A stretch of DNA of 64,000 nt from QHXQ01 sp045807745 (GTDB lineage Bacteria > Acidobacteriota > Blastocatellia > Pyrinomonadales > Pyrinomonadaceae), in contig JBJMGT010000018.1 of NCBI GenBank assembly GCA_045807745.1, positions 1 to 64,000 on the forward strand. Reading direction: 5' to 3'. Position 1 is the stretch's first letter. Each line of letters opens with the position of its first letter. The translations under genes were made by a program, and so were the position numbers. The notes under the pieces are model-generated. The model was not told where the DNA came from and made no database searches. It saw only the letters and a list, made by a program, of their open reading frames with translations. This document shows positions 18,348-25,284 of the stretch, piece after piece.

Positions 18348-18357
18348 GTGCCCTTCT
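18318..18357 (+). promoter_or_regulatory. Hairpin with SD in its loop and GTG start in its stem
   Basis: AGAAGGGCACGG (18318-18329) pairs perfectly with 18346-18357. The loop (18330-18345) carries a strong SD, GAGGAGG (18336-18342). The GTG at 18348-18350 that this SD would serve lies in the right arm. In RNA this could limit initiation. Alternatively it is a terminator for an unseen upstream transcript. Confidence 0.45.
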
Positions 18358-18920
18358 CCGTTCACGCACAAGAATTCGCACGCAAAGCCGCAAAGCCGCA
18401 AAGCAAGACGCCAAGAGGTCAACTGCTTTCTTCGCGTTCTCCCTTTGCGGCTTTGCGGCTTTGCGTGCTGATCTTTCTGATCTGTCTTGCCCTCTCCGGC
18501 TGTACCACGACGCCCGCCGAAGAGACGGTCACGTTGGACGCCAGTCGGCTCTCCGCGCTGCCGGCCCCGGCGGTCGCCGCAACGCCGCAACTCCCGGCGC
18601 GCGACGAAGACATAGAGGCGGCCGGCGACCACATTGCCGAGGCCATCACCTCCTTGAGTAAGCGTCGCACCTCGACGGCCCCGCGCCCCAATGCCGGCGC
18701 ACTACGCGCGCTCGAACAGGCCGAGGCTGCACTCACCCGCGCCCTGCGCGACAAACCGCACGACGAGCCGGTCCGCGAGGCCTTGCGCGCCGCCCTGCGC
18801 GAACTCAACGCCGCCGAGCGCACCATCCAACGCAACGCCTATATGGACGCCGTCCGCGATCTCAACATCCTCGATAAAAAACTCGACACGCTGCACGGCG
18901 CGGAAGACAGCAAGCTGTGA
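18348..18920 (+). CDS. Small lipoprotein of unknown function
   Basis: With the GTG at 18348 (SD GAGGAGG, 5-nt spacer) the product is 190 residues. A TTG at 18453 would give a more typical lipoprotein signal (RLCVLIFLICLALSGC) but has no SD. The lipobox LSGC is clear. The mature part is helical (residues about 90-185) with repeated Ala/Leu/Arg heptads (LEQAEAALTRALRD, LRAALRELNAAERT) that suggest a coiled coil. Unusually, the stretch between the GTG and the lipobox is encoded by a 23-bp perfect inverted repeat of the CGCAAAGC type, whose right arm encodes part of the signal peptide. Start uncertain; coding nature likely. Confidence 0.65.
   Translation: MPFSVHAQEFARKAAKPQSKTPRGQLLSSRSPFAALRLCVLIFLICLALSGCTTTPAEETVTLDASRLSALPAPAVAATPQLPARDEDIEAAGDHIAEAITSLSKRRTSTAPRPNAGALRALEQAEAALTRALRDKPHDEPVREALRAALRELNAAERTIQRNAYMDAVRDLNILDKKLDTLHGAEDSKL
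18381..18465. repeat. Tandem-repeat-arm hairpin H2 inside a coding region
   Basis: Perfect 23-bp arms (18381-18403 and 18443-18465), each about three copies of CGCAAAGC. The 39-nt loop contains CAACTGCTTTCTTC directly before the right arm, resembling the loop core of the other hairpins. It lies in the 5' part of the lipoprotein gene and encodes its N-terminal region. Confidence 0.8.
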
Positions 18921-18973
18921 GCAAGGGTAGGCGGCGGGCAGTCTCAAGCCGCTGTCTTAGGTGGCGATGAAAT

Positions 18974-19003
18974 GTAGCTCACTACTCACTGCTTACTGTC
19001 CCT
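18974..19003. repeat. Single arm of GCAGTGA-type heptamer repeat (H3)
   Basis: On the minus strand this reads ACAGTAAGCAGTGAGTAGTGAGC, a 7-nt period string. It contains the TAG stop codon (18982-18984) of the NtrC-type regulator and encodes its last residues (TVSSE). No opposing arm is present nearby. Confidence 0.6.
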
Positions 19004-20376
19004 TGCTCGCCGTCCAGTTGAATCCCGAATCGTTCGGCCATGCGGTAGAGCGTGCGCCGGTCGATCCGCAATACCTCAGCGGCGCGTGTGCGATTGCCGT
19101 GGACGCGTTCGAGGACGTGAAGCAGGTAGCGCCGCTCCAACTCGTCGAGCGAAGGCAGATCGGCGTAGAGCGTCGCGAGCGGCGAGGGTTGGGCGGCGAC
19201 GCGTGCGCGCGCGGCAAAGGCTTGCAGCTTCGCGGGCAGGTCTTCGGGCGCGACCTCCGCGCCGCGTGCGTGCAAGGCCGCGTACTCAACCGCCGACTCA
19301 AGCTCGCGCACGTTGCCGGGCCAGTCGTAGGCGGCGAGCACTGCGAGCGTCGTCTGCGCAAAGTGTAGCTGGCGCGGCGTGCCTTCGGTCGCCGCGCGCA
19401 GGAAACGGTCGGCGAGGAGCGGGATGTCGCCGCGCCGGTCGCGCAAAGGCGGCACGTGCAGCGTCACCACGCTCAGACGATAGAAGAGGTCTTCACGAAA
19501 CCGGCCCGCCTTAACTTCCTTTTCCAAGTCGCGGTTGGTCGCGGCGACGACGCGCGCGTCCACGCTCGTCGTGCGCGTCGCACCGACGCGGCGAATCTCG
19601 CCCTCCTGCAACGCGCGCAGCAATTTCACCTGCATGGCCGGGCTGGTCTCGCCGATCTCGTCTAGGAAGAGCGTGCCGCCCTCGGCCTCTTCCCACAGCC
19701 CTTTGCGATCCGCGTGCGCGCCCGTGAACGAGCCGCGCACGTGCCCGAACAACTCGGCTTCGAGTAGCGTCTCGGTCAGCGCGCCGCAGTTGACGGGGAC
19801 GAACGGACGGTCTGCACGCGGGCTGTGTTTGTGCACGGCGCGCGCGACGAGTTCTTTGCCCGTGCCCGACTCGCCGGTGACGAGCACGGTCGAGCGCGCG
19901 GGCGCGACGCGCGCGATCTCTTTGTAGAGTTCGATCATGGCGGGCGCGCGCCCCGTCAACCCCGCCTCTTCGTAGCGCGCGGAGATGGTCGCGGGCGCGG
20001 CCCCCTCCGTGTCGTGCGCGCCCGGTCGCTCCATCGCGCGCCGCGCCGTCGCGATCACTTCTTCGACCTTGAACGGCTTCGAGATGAAATCCCACGCGCC
20101 CTCGCGCGACGCCTCGACCGCCGCGCTGAGCGTGCCGAAGCCCGTCACCAATATAACCGGGCAGCGGTCGCGTAAAGAGCGCAACAGATCAAGTCCCGAC
20201 TGCTCCGCCTCCAAGTTCACGTCGCTGACTACAAGATCGAACTGCGCGCCCTCGGCGAGCGCCAGCGCTCGCGCGGGCGTCTGCGCCGTCTCGGCCGTCC
20301 AACCCTGATCGGCGAAAATCTCGCGCAGCAGTTCGCACGACGCGCGGTCATCATCAACAACAAGAATGCGTTTCAT
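18982..20376 (-). CDS. NtrC-family sigma-54-dependent response regulator
   Basis: A 464-residue regulator. REC domain 1-120 with the acidic pocket DDD (8-10), phosphoacceptor Asp52 (VVSDVN) and Lys near 102 (SKPF). AAA+ domain about 145-385 with Walker A GESGTGKE, Walker B TLFLDEIGE and the arginine-finger region. The sigma-54 contact loop reads GSFTGA instead of the usual GAFTGA. A Fis-type HTH lies at the C-terminus (GNRTRAAEVLRIDRRTLYRM). The gene follows the histidine kinase stop by 18 nt and has no strong SD, so translation is probably coupled. Its target promoters are unknown. The last codons lie in a heptamer repeat. Confidence 0.95.
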   Translation of the reverse strand: MKRILVVDDDRASCELLREIFADQGWTAETAQTPARALALAEGAQFDLVVSDVNLEAEQSGLDLLRSLRDRCPVILVTGFGTLSAAVEASREGAWDFISKPFKVEEVIATARRAMERPGAHDTEGAAPATISARYEEAGLTGRAPAMIELYKEIARVAPARSTVLVTGESGTGKELVARAVHKHSPRADRPFVPVNCGALTETLLEAELFGHVRGSFTGAHADRKGLWEEAEGGTLFLDEIGETSPAMQVKLLRALQEGEIRRVGATRTTSVDARVVAATNRDLEKEVKAGRFREDLFYRLSVVTLHVPPLRDRRGDIPLLADRFLRAATEGTPRQLHFAQTTLAVLAAYDWPGNVRELESAVEYAALHARGAEVAPEDLPAKLQAFAARARVAAQPSPLATLYADLPSLDELERRYLLHVLERVHGNRTRAAEVLRIDRRTLYRMAERFGIQLDGEQGTVSSE

Positions 20377-20394
20377 TTGCACAGATTGAAATTC

Positions 20395-21978
20395 TCACTC
20401 GCTGGCGCGCACGATCGCCGCTGTTAGCTCATCTTCCGTCACCTGCACCGCCGGAAAGCTCAAACGAAAAGTTGCGCCGTGCCCGCGCTCGCTCTCGACC
20501 TCGATCTCGCCGCCGTGCTCGCGCACGACTTGACGGACGACGGCGAGACCGAGGCCCCACCCACGCCCGCGCTCCTTCGTCGTGTAGAGCGGATCAAAGA
20601 TGTGTGCGCGGACATCCTCAGTCATGCCGCAGCCCGTGTCCGCAAACTCGACGAAGACCTGCACATCCGCGCGCACAGTGCGGACGTGCAATGCGCCGCC
20701 GTCGGGCATCGCGTCGAGCGCGTTGTTAAAAAGATTGATAAAGACCTGCTGCAAGCGATCCGCGTCGCCCGCGACCGACGGCAGATCATCCGCGAGCGTC
20801 GTCTGCAAACTAACGCGGCGGGCGTCGAGCGCGGGCGCGACTGTGTCGAAGATGCGGATCAAGAGCGCGTTTAGATCGAGCGGGGTGGGCGCAACCGCTT
20901 CGGGGCGCGTGCGGTCGAGCATCTGGCGGACGATACGCTCGATGCGCTCGATCTGCGCGCTGATGGTACTGAGGCGCGTGGCAGCACGCTCGTCCGTGCC
21001 GAGTTGCGCGCTCAAGAGTTGCACGTGCCCGCTGATCAGATTGAGCGGCGTGCCGACCTCGTGCGCGAACTGTGCGGCGGTCTGCCCGGCGGCGGCGAGT
21101 CGTTCCAACTCGGTCAGCCGGCGCGTCGTGCGCCACAGCTCGCGGTTCGTCTCTTCGAGTTGTTCATTCTGTTGTTGCAGTTCGGAGGTTGCCTCTTGCA
21201 CGCGTTCTTGCAAGACGCGGCGTTGCGCTTCGCGCTCGTTGGTCATCGCGTGCACACGTCCGATCATGCGATTGAAGCCGCGCGAAAGTAAACCTAATTC
21301 GTCGGGCGCGCGGGCCGGGGCGTTGGCCGATAGGTCGCCGCCTTCAGCGCGCGCCATTGCGCCCAGCAGGCGCTCGACCGGCAGATAGACGATCTGGCGG
21401 AACAGTAGATAAGTGCCGAGCGTGATCAGCACGACGGCAACGAGCACCATCAAGGCAGCGGTGCGTTCGTAGCTGCGCGCGATGGTCGGCGCGTCTTCGA
21501 GTTGCTCGACCAACTCAACCGCACCGCTAAACCGCGCGCCATCTTTGATGGGCACGAAGACGCGATAGACGGACGCATTTGCGCCGGCGGGGCGAGCGCT
21601 CGTGACGTGCGAGTACAAGCCTGAGCGCAGCGCCGCTTTCGTGTCGTCAGGGATGTCCGCCGCGCCGGCATCACCGGCCGTGGCGGACACGCCGTAGACG
21701 CCGCCGACGCGCTCCCAGACGCGCACCGCAACCACATCGGGGCGCGCGCCGCGCACAAGCGCTGCGGCTTGCGCCAGCGTCTGCTGATCGCGCGGCGCGG
21801 GCATGGCGCTAATCTGCTCGGCGAAGTTGAGCGCCTGCAATTCGGCGCGCGCCTTCTGCTCGTCGCGCACGATCTCGGCCACGCGCCCGGTCGTGTAGGC
21901 GAGCACCACCGCCAGCACCGCGACCGTAATCGCCGAGGCCAGCAGCGTCGTCTTCGTATGCAACTTCAGCGGCCGCAT
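20395..21978 (-). CDS. Membrane sensor histidine kinase
   Basis: A 527-residue kinase. TM1 at about 8-28, a periplasmic sensor region about 30-165 of no recognised family, TM2 about 168-190 (AALMVLVAVVLITLGTYLLF), HAMP about 190-245 and a coiled coil (ERVQEATSELQQQNEQLEET). The HisKA H-box is QFAHEVGTPLNLISGH (about 305) and the HATPase has N (LFNNALDAMPDG), G1 (DTGCGM) and G2 (GRGWGLGLAVV) boxes. It is the NtrB-like partner of the regulator downstream. The 5' flank is a GGATGAA-type hairpin only 8 nt from the start codon, which may affect expression. Confidence 0.95.
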   Translation of the reverse strand: MRPLKLHTKTTLLASAITVAVLAVVLAYTTGRVAEIVRDEQKARAELQALNFAEQISAMPAPRDQQTLAQAAALVRGARPDVVAVRVWERVGGVYGVSATAGDAGAADIPDDTKAALRSGLYSHVTSARPAGANASVYRVFVPIKDGARFSGAVELVEQLEDAPTIARSYERTAALMVLVAVVLITLGTYLLFRQIVYLPVERLLGAMARAEGGDLSANAPARAPDELGLLSRGFNRMIGRVHAMTNEREAQRRVLQERVQEATSELQQQNEQLEETNRELWRTTRRLTELERLAAAGQTAAQFAHEVGTPLNLISGHVQLLSAQLGTDERAATRLSTISAQIERIERIVRQMLDRTRPEAVAPTPLDLNALLIRIFDTVAPALDARRVSLQTTLADDLPSVAGDADRLQQVFINLFNNALDAMPDGGALHVRTVRADVQVFVEFADTGCGMTEDVRAHIFDPLYTTKERGRGWGLGLAVVRQVVREHGGEIEVESERGHGATFRLSFPAVQVTEDELTAAIVRASE

Positions 21979-21985
21979 AAGAGTT

Positions 21986-22082
21986 GGGATGAAGGATGAA
22001 GGATGAGGGATGAGGGATAAAAGCAGGCTCGCTCGACTTGAGAGTTCTTATCATCCTTCATCCTTCATCCTTCATCCTTTCC
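21986..22082. repeat. GGATGAA/GGATGAG heptamer hairpin H4
   Basis: The left arm (21986-22020) has five heptamers (GGATGAA, GGATGAG). The right arm (22047-22082) is their complement (TTCATCC repeated). The loop (AAGCAGGCTCGCTC, then GACTTGAGAGTTCTT) is similar to the loops of the hairpins at 38079 and 40007. It lies immediately upstream of the histidine kinase gene. Confidence 0.85.
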
Positions 22083-22141
22083 GGCAAAGCATAACGCACG
22101 GCGGGCGAGTGCGAAAACAACGGACGGTCTGTTAAATAGGC

Positions 22142-22179
22142 GAAGGGTGGGGCCGCTTCCTCGACTTGCCCCACCCTTC
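22142..22179 (-). terminator. Terminator of the small His-rich protein gene
   Basis: A perfect 12-bp stem (22142-22153 with 22168-22179) and a 14-nt loop, 59 nt past the stop codon of the minus-strand gene. On that strand it is followed by CGCCTATTTAAC, a weak T-containing tail. Confidence 0.65.
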
Positions 22180-22237
22180 CCTTCGCTTGCGCGCCGCCCG
22201 ACGGGGCCGGCGCTTGCGGTCGTGCTGCGGTCGGCGA

Positions 22238-22429
22238 CTACGTGTTGGTGTTGCCGCCCGTCTTCTTCATGCTGTGGCGACGGTGATGCCGTCTGTGTTT
22301 GCGGTGGTGCTTCATGCCGCCGCCGGCTGACGCGGCCGGAGTGCTGCTGTTGGTGTTCTGTGCGAACGCGAGACTGCCGAAGCTAAGCACGAACACGAGC
22401 GCCAGAACCAAGCTGATTGTCTTTCTCAC
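22238..22429 (-). CDS. Small secreted His/Lys/Arg-rich protein
   Basis: A 63-residue precursor. The GTG at 22429 has AAGGAG nine bases upstream and opens directly into a signal peptide (MRKTISLVLALVFVLSFGSL, then AFAQ), so longer versions of the frame are rejected. The mature peptide is about 40 residues: a Ser/Thr/Asn/Gly linker, then KHHRKHRRHHRRHSMKK and a short NTNT tail. The cationic His cluster could bind metal ions or polyanions; no family is recognised. It is monocistronic with its own terminator. Confidence 0.7.
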   Translation of the reverse strand: MRKTISLVLALVFVLSFGSLAFAQNTNSSTPAASAGGGMKHHRKHRRHHRRHSMKKTGGNTNT

Positions 22430-22816
22430 TGTTAGGTTCTCCTTTGCCCAATCGGTTGCGGCCCTATTGTGGCCGCTTGAGTTGATAAAGCTGCTTTGAT
22501 GAACGGAAGGGGCGCACATGGACGAATGCTTTGTCGGCTGCACGCCCTCCCGTTTTTTCACCTACGCAGCTATGCGCGGGGCAAAGCCTGTGCCAGCGCA
22601 GTGTCAGTGCGAGCAAGCAGAAATCAAGCCTTTTAGCGGTCACGCAACCGACTTGACTGTGGCACTTCTGCACGCGCCGGCCAAGACGCCACAGGGCGAA
22701 CAGTAGACAGTAAGCAGTTAAAGACAAGCAGAAGACCGCCGGTTGTACGCCTCCATCTTGATCTGACGGGGACTGCTCAACCAACAGTCTTCTTTTAACT
22801 GCCTACCGTCTACTGC
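22430..22816. other. Intergenic region upstream of the His-rich gene
   Basis: 387 bp between two minus-strand genes. The right half is the GCAGTAG-type hairpin H5. The left half (22430-22697) must hold the His-rich gene promoter, but I see no clear -35/-10. Open frames here lack ribosome sites. Confidence 0.35.
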
Positions 22817-22826
22817 CTACTGCTTG
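22701..22826. repeat. GCAGTAG-type heptamer hairpin H5
   Basis: Left arm about 22701-22736 and right arm about 22785-22826 are imperfect complements composed of CAGTAGA/CAGTAAG units (right: GTCTACT-GCCTACT-GCTTG). GTCTTCTTTTAACTG marks the start of the right arm. The right arm includes the stop codon (22817-22819) and last codons of the DUF4097-like gene. Confidence 0.7.
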
Positions 22827-24007
22827 ATCTTGATATTGCCGCTAAGTGTTTTGAAGACTAAGGCTGGGCCGCCCTGACCGAGCCGGCCGGCGGCGCGCTG
22901 CCCGACGATCTGTTTGACGACTGTGAGACCGAGCGCGTCGTCCACGTCGATTGCGCCGGTCGTGGCTTCGGCTTTCACGTCGGCGTTGACCGGGCCTTTT
23001 AGCTCGACCTCGATATTGCCGTTCAAGGTATTAAAGGACTGCGCCGCATCGCGCCCCGTCTCCGGCAAGATGATCTTGGTGTTGCCGTGCAGGGTCTTCG
23101 TGGCCACCGCGCCGCCCACGTCTTCGAGTTTCACGTTGCCGTTCTGCGTAGCGATCTCGACGCCCGCGTGGAGACCCGTGAGCTTGACGTTGCCGTTCAT
23201 CGTGTTGAGATTGACGTGCTGCAAACGGCGCGGCAGTTTCACTTCATACGTAACCTCTTGCCCGGAGGCCGCGCCGTTCGGCTCGGTGTGCAAAGCTAAG
23301 TGATCGCCTTTGTGCTCAAGCTTGATCTCGGTCTGCTCGCGCTCGTCGGGGTCGCCGCCGCGCTTCGTCACCTTCACTTCCGCTTGAGCTTCGTCCCAAC
23401 CTTCGACCGTGATGTCGCCGTTCAGATTCGTCACCTCGAACTCGCCCTCTTCGGGCGCGAGCGCGAATGTCTTGGTGATGACGGTCTTGCTGTCGGACAC
23501 GTCCGCATCGTCTTCATCGAGCGTATCCACGTCCGTATCTTCAGCCGCGTTGGGCGGCACGGGTGGGCGCGGCGGCACAGGCGGCTTGGGTGGCGTGATG
23601 CCGCGAATCTCGCGGGCCAGCGGCTTGATGTTGTGCACGTAAATGTAGAACCCGCCCGCACCTACCGTGCCCACGAAAAGGACGAAGAAGGCGAGCAGTA
23701 TCCAACCGAACGAGAGACCGCGCCGGCGCACGGGCGGCGCGGTCGGCGAGGTCGCGCCAAGCGGGACGACCGGTTGCGGCGCGCCATAGCCGGCGGTCGC
23801 ATAGGGCGGAAAGTTCGGGTCGGTGTGGCGCCGCTCGCCGCCGAGCGGCGCGTTGGCCGTCGGTGGCGGCGCAGTTGTGGGTTGCCCCGGCAGGATTTGC
23901 GTGGCCACGTCGTCGTGCGTCAGCACGCCTGTGCGCGCACCGCACTGCCGGCAGAACTGTTGCCCCGCGAACAACTCCGCGCCGCAATTTCTACATCGCT
24001 CATTCAT
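22817..24007 (-). CDS. Zinc-ribbon membrane protein with DUF4097-like beta-solenoid domain
   Basis: A 396-residue protein. A zinc ribbon at 5-25 (CRNCGAELFAGQQFCRQCG) is followed by a Pro-rich linker and one transmembrane helix at about 98-122 (GWILLAFFVLFVGTVGAGGF). A C-terminal segment from about 180 to the end has repeating short beta motifs (FEVTNLNGDITVEGWD, NLNTMNGNVKLTGL, KTLHGNTKIILPE, FNTLNGNIEVELKG, KTLSGNIKIKQ), typical of DUF4097/adhesin-like domains. The ribbon would be cytoplasmic and the beta domain outside the membrane. Function is unknown; such proteins are often linked to envelope stress. The stop codon lies in a heptamer repeat. Confidence 0.85.
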   Translation of the reverse strand: MNERCRNCGAELFAGQQFCRQCGARTGVLTHDDVATQILPGQPTTAPPPTANAPLGGERRHTDPNFPPYATAGYGAPQPVVPLGATSPTAPPVRRRGLSFGWILLAFFVLFVGTVGAGGFYIYVHNIKPLAREIRGITPPKPPVPPRPPVPPNAAEDTDVDTLDEDDADVSDSKTVITKTFALAPEEGEFEVTNLNGDITVEGWDEAQAEVKVTKRGGDPDEREQTEIKLEHKGDHLALHTEPNGAASGQEVTYEVKLPRRLQHVNLNTMNGNVKLTGLHAGVEIATQNGNVKLEDVGGAVATKTLHGNTKIILPETGRDAAQSFNTLNGNIEVELKGPVNADVKAEATTGAIDVDDALGLTVVKQIVGQRAAGRLGQGGPALVFKTLSGNIKIKQ

Positions 24008-24160
24008 AACTCACCACCATCTTAACTATTAGCTGCTGATAGGTCGGGTCGGCGTCCGCGCACGATTGTAAACGTGCCCTGTTGTTTCTACAACAGAGTG
24101 ACCTGCCGCCGTGTTCGGGTCGCTTCTCTGCGGTAAACGCCTGCGGGCGCGGGCAAGTTC

Positions 24161-24192
24161 AAAAAACGACGCCCGGCCGAAGGGGCCGGGCG
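24161..24192 (-). terminator. Intrinsic terminator of the respiratory operon
   Basis: A 9-bp GC-only stem (24170-24178 with 24184-24192) and a 5-nt loop. On the minus strand it is followed by TCGTTTTTTG. It lies 39 nt past the stop codon of the last cytochrome oxidase gene and is the most canonical Rho-independent terminator in the window. Confidence 0.92.
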
Positions 24193-24230
24193 CGGTAAAT
24201 CGGTGACTGCTGCATCACGGGCGGTGCTGT

Positions 24231-24539
24231 TTATTTTACACCGGGCACGCTCGCCGGCTGGCGGGTCAGATAGTCGCTCAGGGTGAGCGTGATCATGATG
24301 GCGAGCCAGAAGAAGCCGCTGGTGACGACGACCCACGTCAGGCGCGGGCTGTAGCGCACGTGCATGAAGTAGAGAATCACGAGCGTCGCCTTTATGACCG
24401 CGATAGTGAGGGCGACGACGGTGTTGACGGTCTCATTGCCGAAGTCGTGCAGGGCAGCCACGTAGGTCACGATGGTCATCAAGATCAGCGCGCCGAAGAT
24501 CACGAAGTAGACTGTTCTTGAGACAATATGTTCAGACAT
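24231..24539 (-). CDS. ctaF: Cytochrome c oxidase subunit IV
   Basis: A 102-residue protein with three hydrophobic helices (about 9-30, 38-60, 68-90), including the family motif AVIKATLVILYFMHVRYS of prokaryotic COX4. It is a small accessory subunit of the caa3 oxidase in the inner membrane. It is the last gene of the ACIII-oxidase operon, 19 nt after subunit III, and is followed by the terminator. Confidence 0.93.
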   Translation of the reverse strand: MSEHIVSRTVYFVIFGALILMTIVTYVAALHDFGNETVNTVVALTIAVIKATLVILYFMHVRYSPRLTWVVVTSGFFWLAIMITLTLSDYLTRQPASVPGVK

Positions 24540-24558
24540 ACTTTCTCGCGCCTTCCCT

Positions 24559-25269
24559 TTAGTGATGCAAGTTTGCGCCCAACAGATACAGGAGCGGGAA
24601 CAGGAAAATCCAGACGATGTCTACGAAGTGCCAGTAGAGACCGCCCAACTCGACCGGCGCGTGATACTCCGGCGTATAGCGCCCGCGCCACGCAAAATAA
24701 ATGAGGAAGCCCATCATGCCCAGCCCGATGATCATGTGGAACGCGTGCAAGCCCGTCATGACGAAATAAATCCAGTAGAACATGCGGATCGCGGGGACGT
24801 TTGCGCCCGCCGGCATCGATTCTTCCGCCGTGTTCCAGGAGAAGTTCAACCAAGGCACGTGCCCTTTATCGAACTTCTCTTTGTACTCGAAGCCTTTGAC
24901 GACGAGAAACGTTGCGCCCAAGAGCGCCGTGATGACGAGGAAGAGAATCTGATTGCGTCGGCTGCCGGTCTGCGCGTAATAGACGGCCAAGGCCATCGTC
25001 AGGCTGCTGCAAATCAGGACGACCGTATTGGCCGCGCCCATCTTGACGTTCAGTCCGCTACTCCCGGCGGCGAACGACGCGGCGTTGAGCGTGCGGTAGA
25101 GCACGTAGGCTGTGAACAGCCCGCCGAAGAACATGACCTCGGTGATGAGGAAGACCCACATGCCGAGCGTGCCCGCCTCGCGCTGCTGCTCCATGTTATC
25201 GAAGTGGTGCTGGAGCGCCGTCGAGGCGTGTTGCTCTGCGTCCGTCAAATGAATGTCTGCCGCGCTCAT
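24559..25269 (-). CDS. ctaE: Cytochrome c oxidase subunit III
   Basis: A 236-residue protein with five predicted helices (first near 35-60, GMWVFLITEVMFFGGLFTAY). Family features include the Glu in ITEVMFF, FHMIIGLGMMG and the C-terminal YWHFVDIVWIFLFPLLYL, diagnostic of COX3. Its N-terminus (MSAADIHLTDAEQHAS) resembles that of subunit I. It stabilises subunit I and proton delivery. It starts 15 nt after the subunit I gene. Confidence 0.95.
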   Translation of the reverse strand: MSAADIHLTDAEQHASTALQHHFDNMEQQREAGTLGMWVFLITEVMFFGGLFTAYVLYRTLNAASFAAGSSGLNVKMGAANTVVLICSSLTMALAVYYAQTGSRRNQILFLVITALLGATFLVVKGFEYKEKFDKGHVPWLNFSWNTAEESMPAGANVPAIRMFYWIYFVMTGLHAFHMIIGLGMMGFLIYFAWRGRYTPEYHAPVELGGLYWHFVDIVWIFLFPLLYLLGANLHH

Positions 25270-25284
25270 ACCCAGTTTGTCTCC

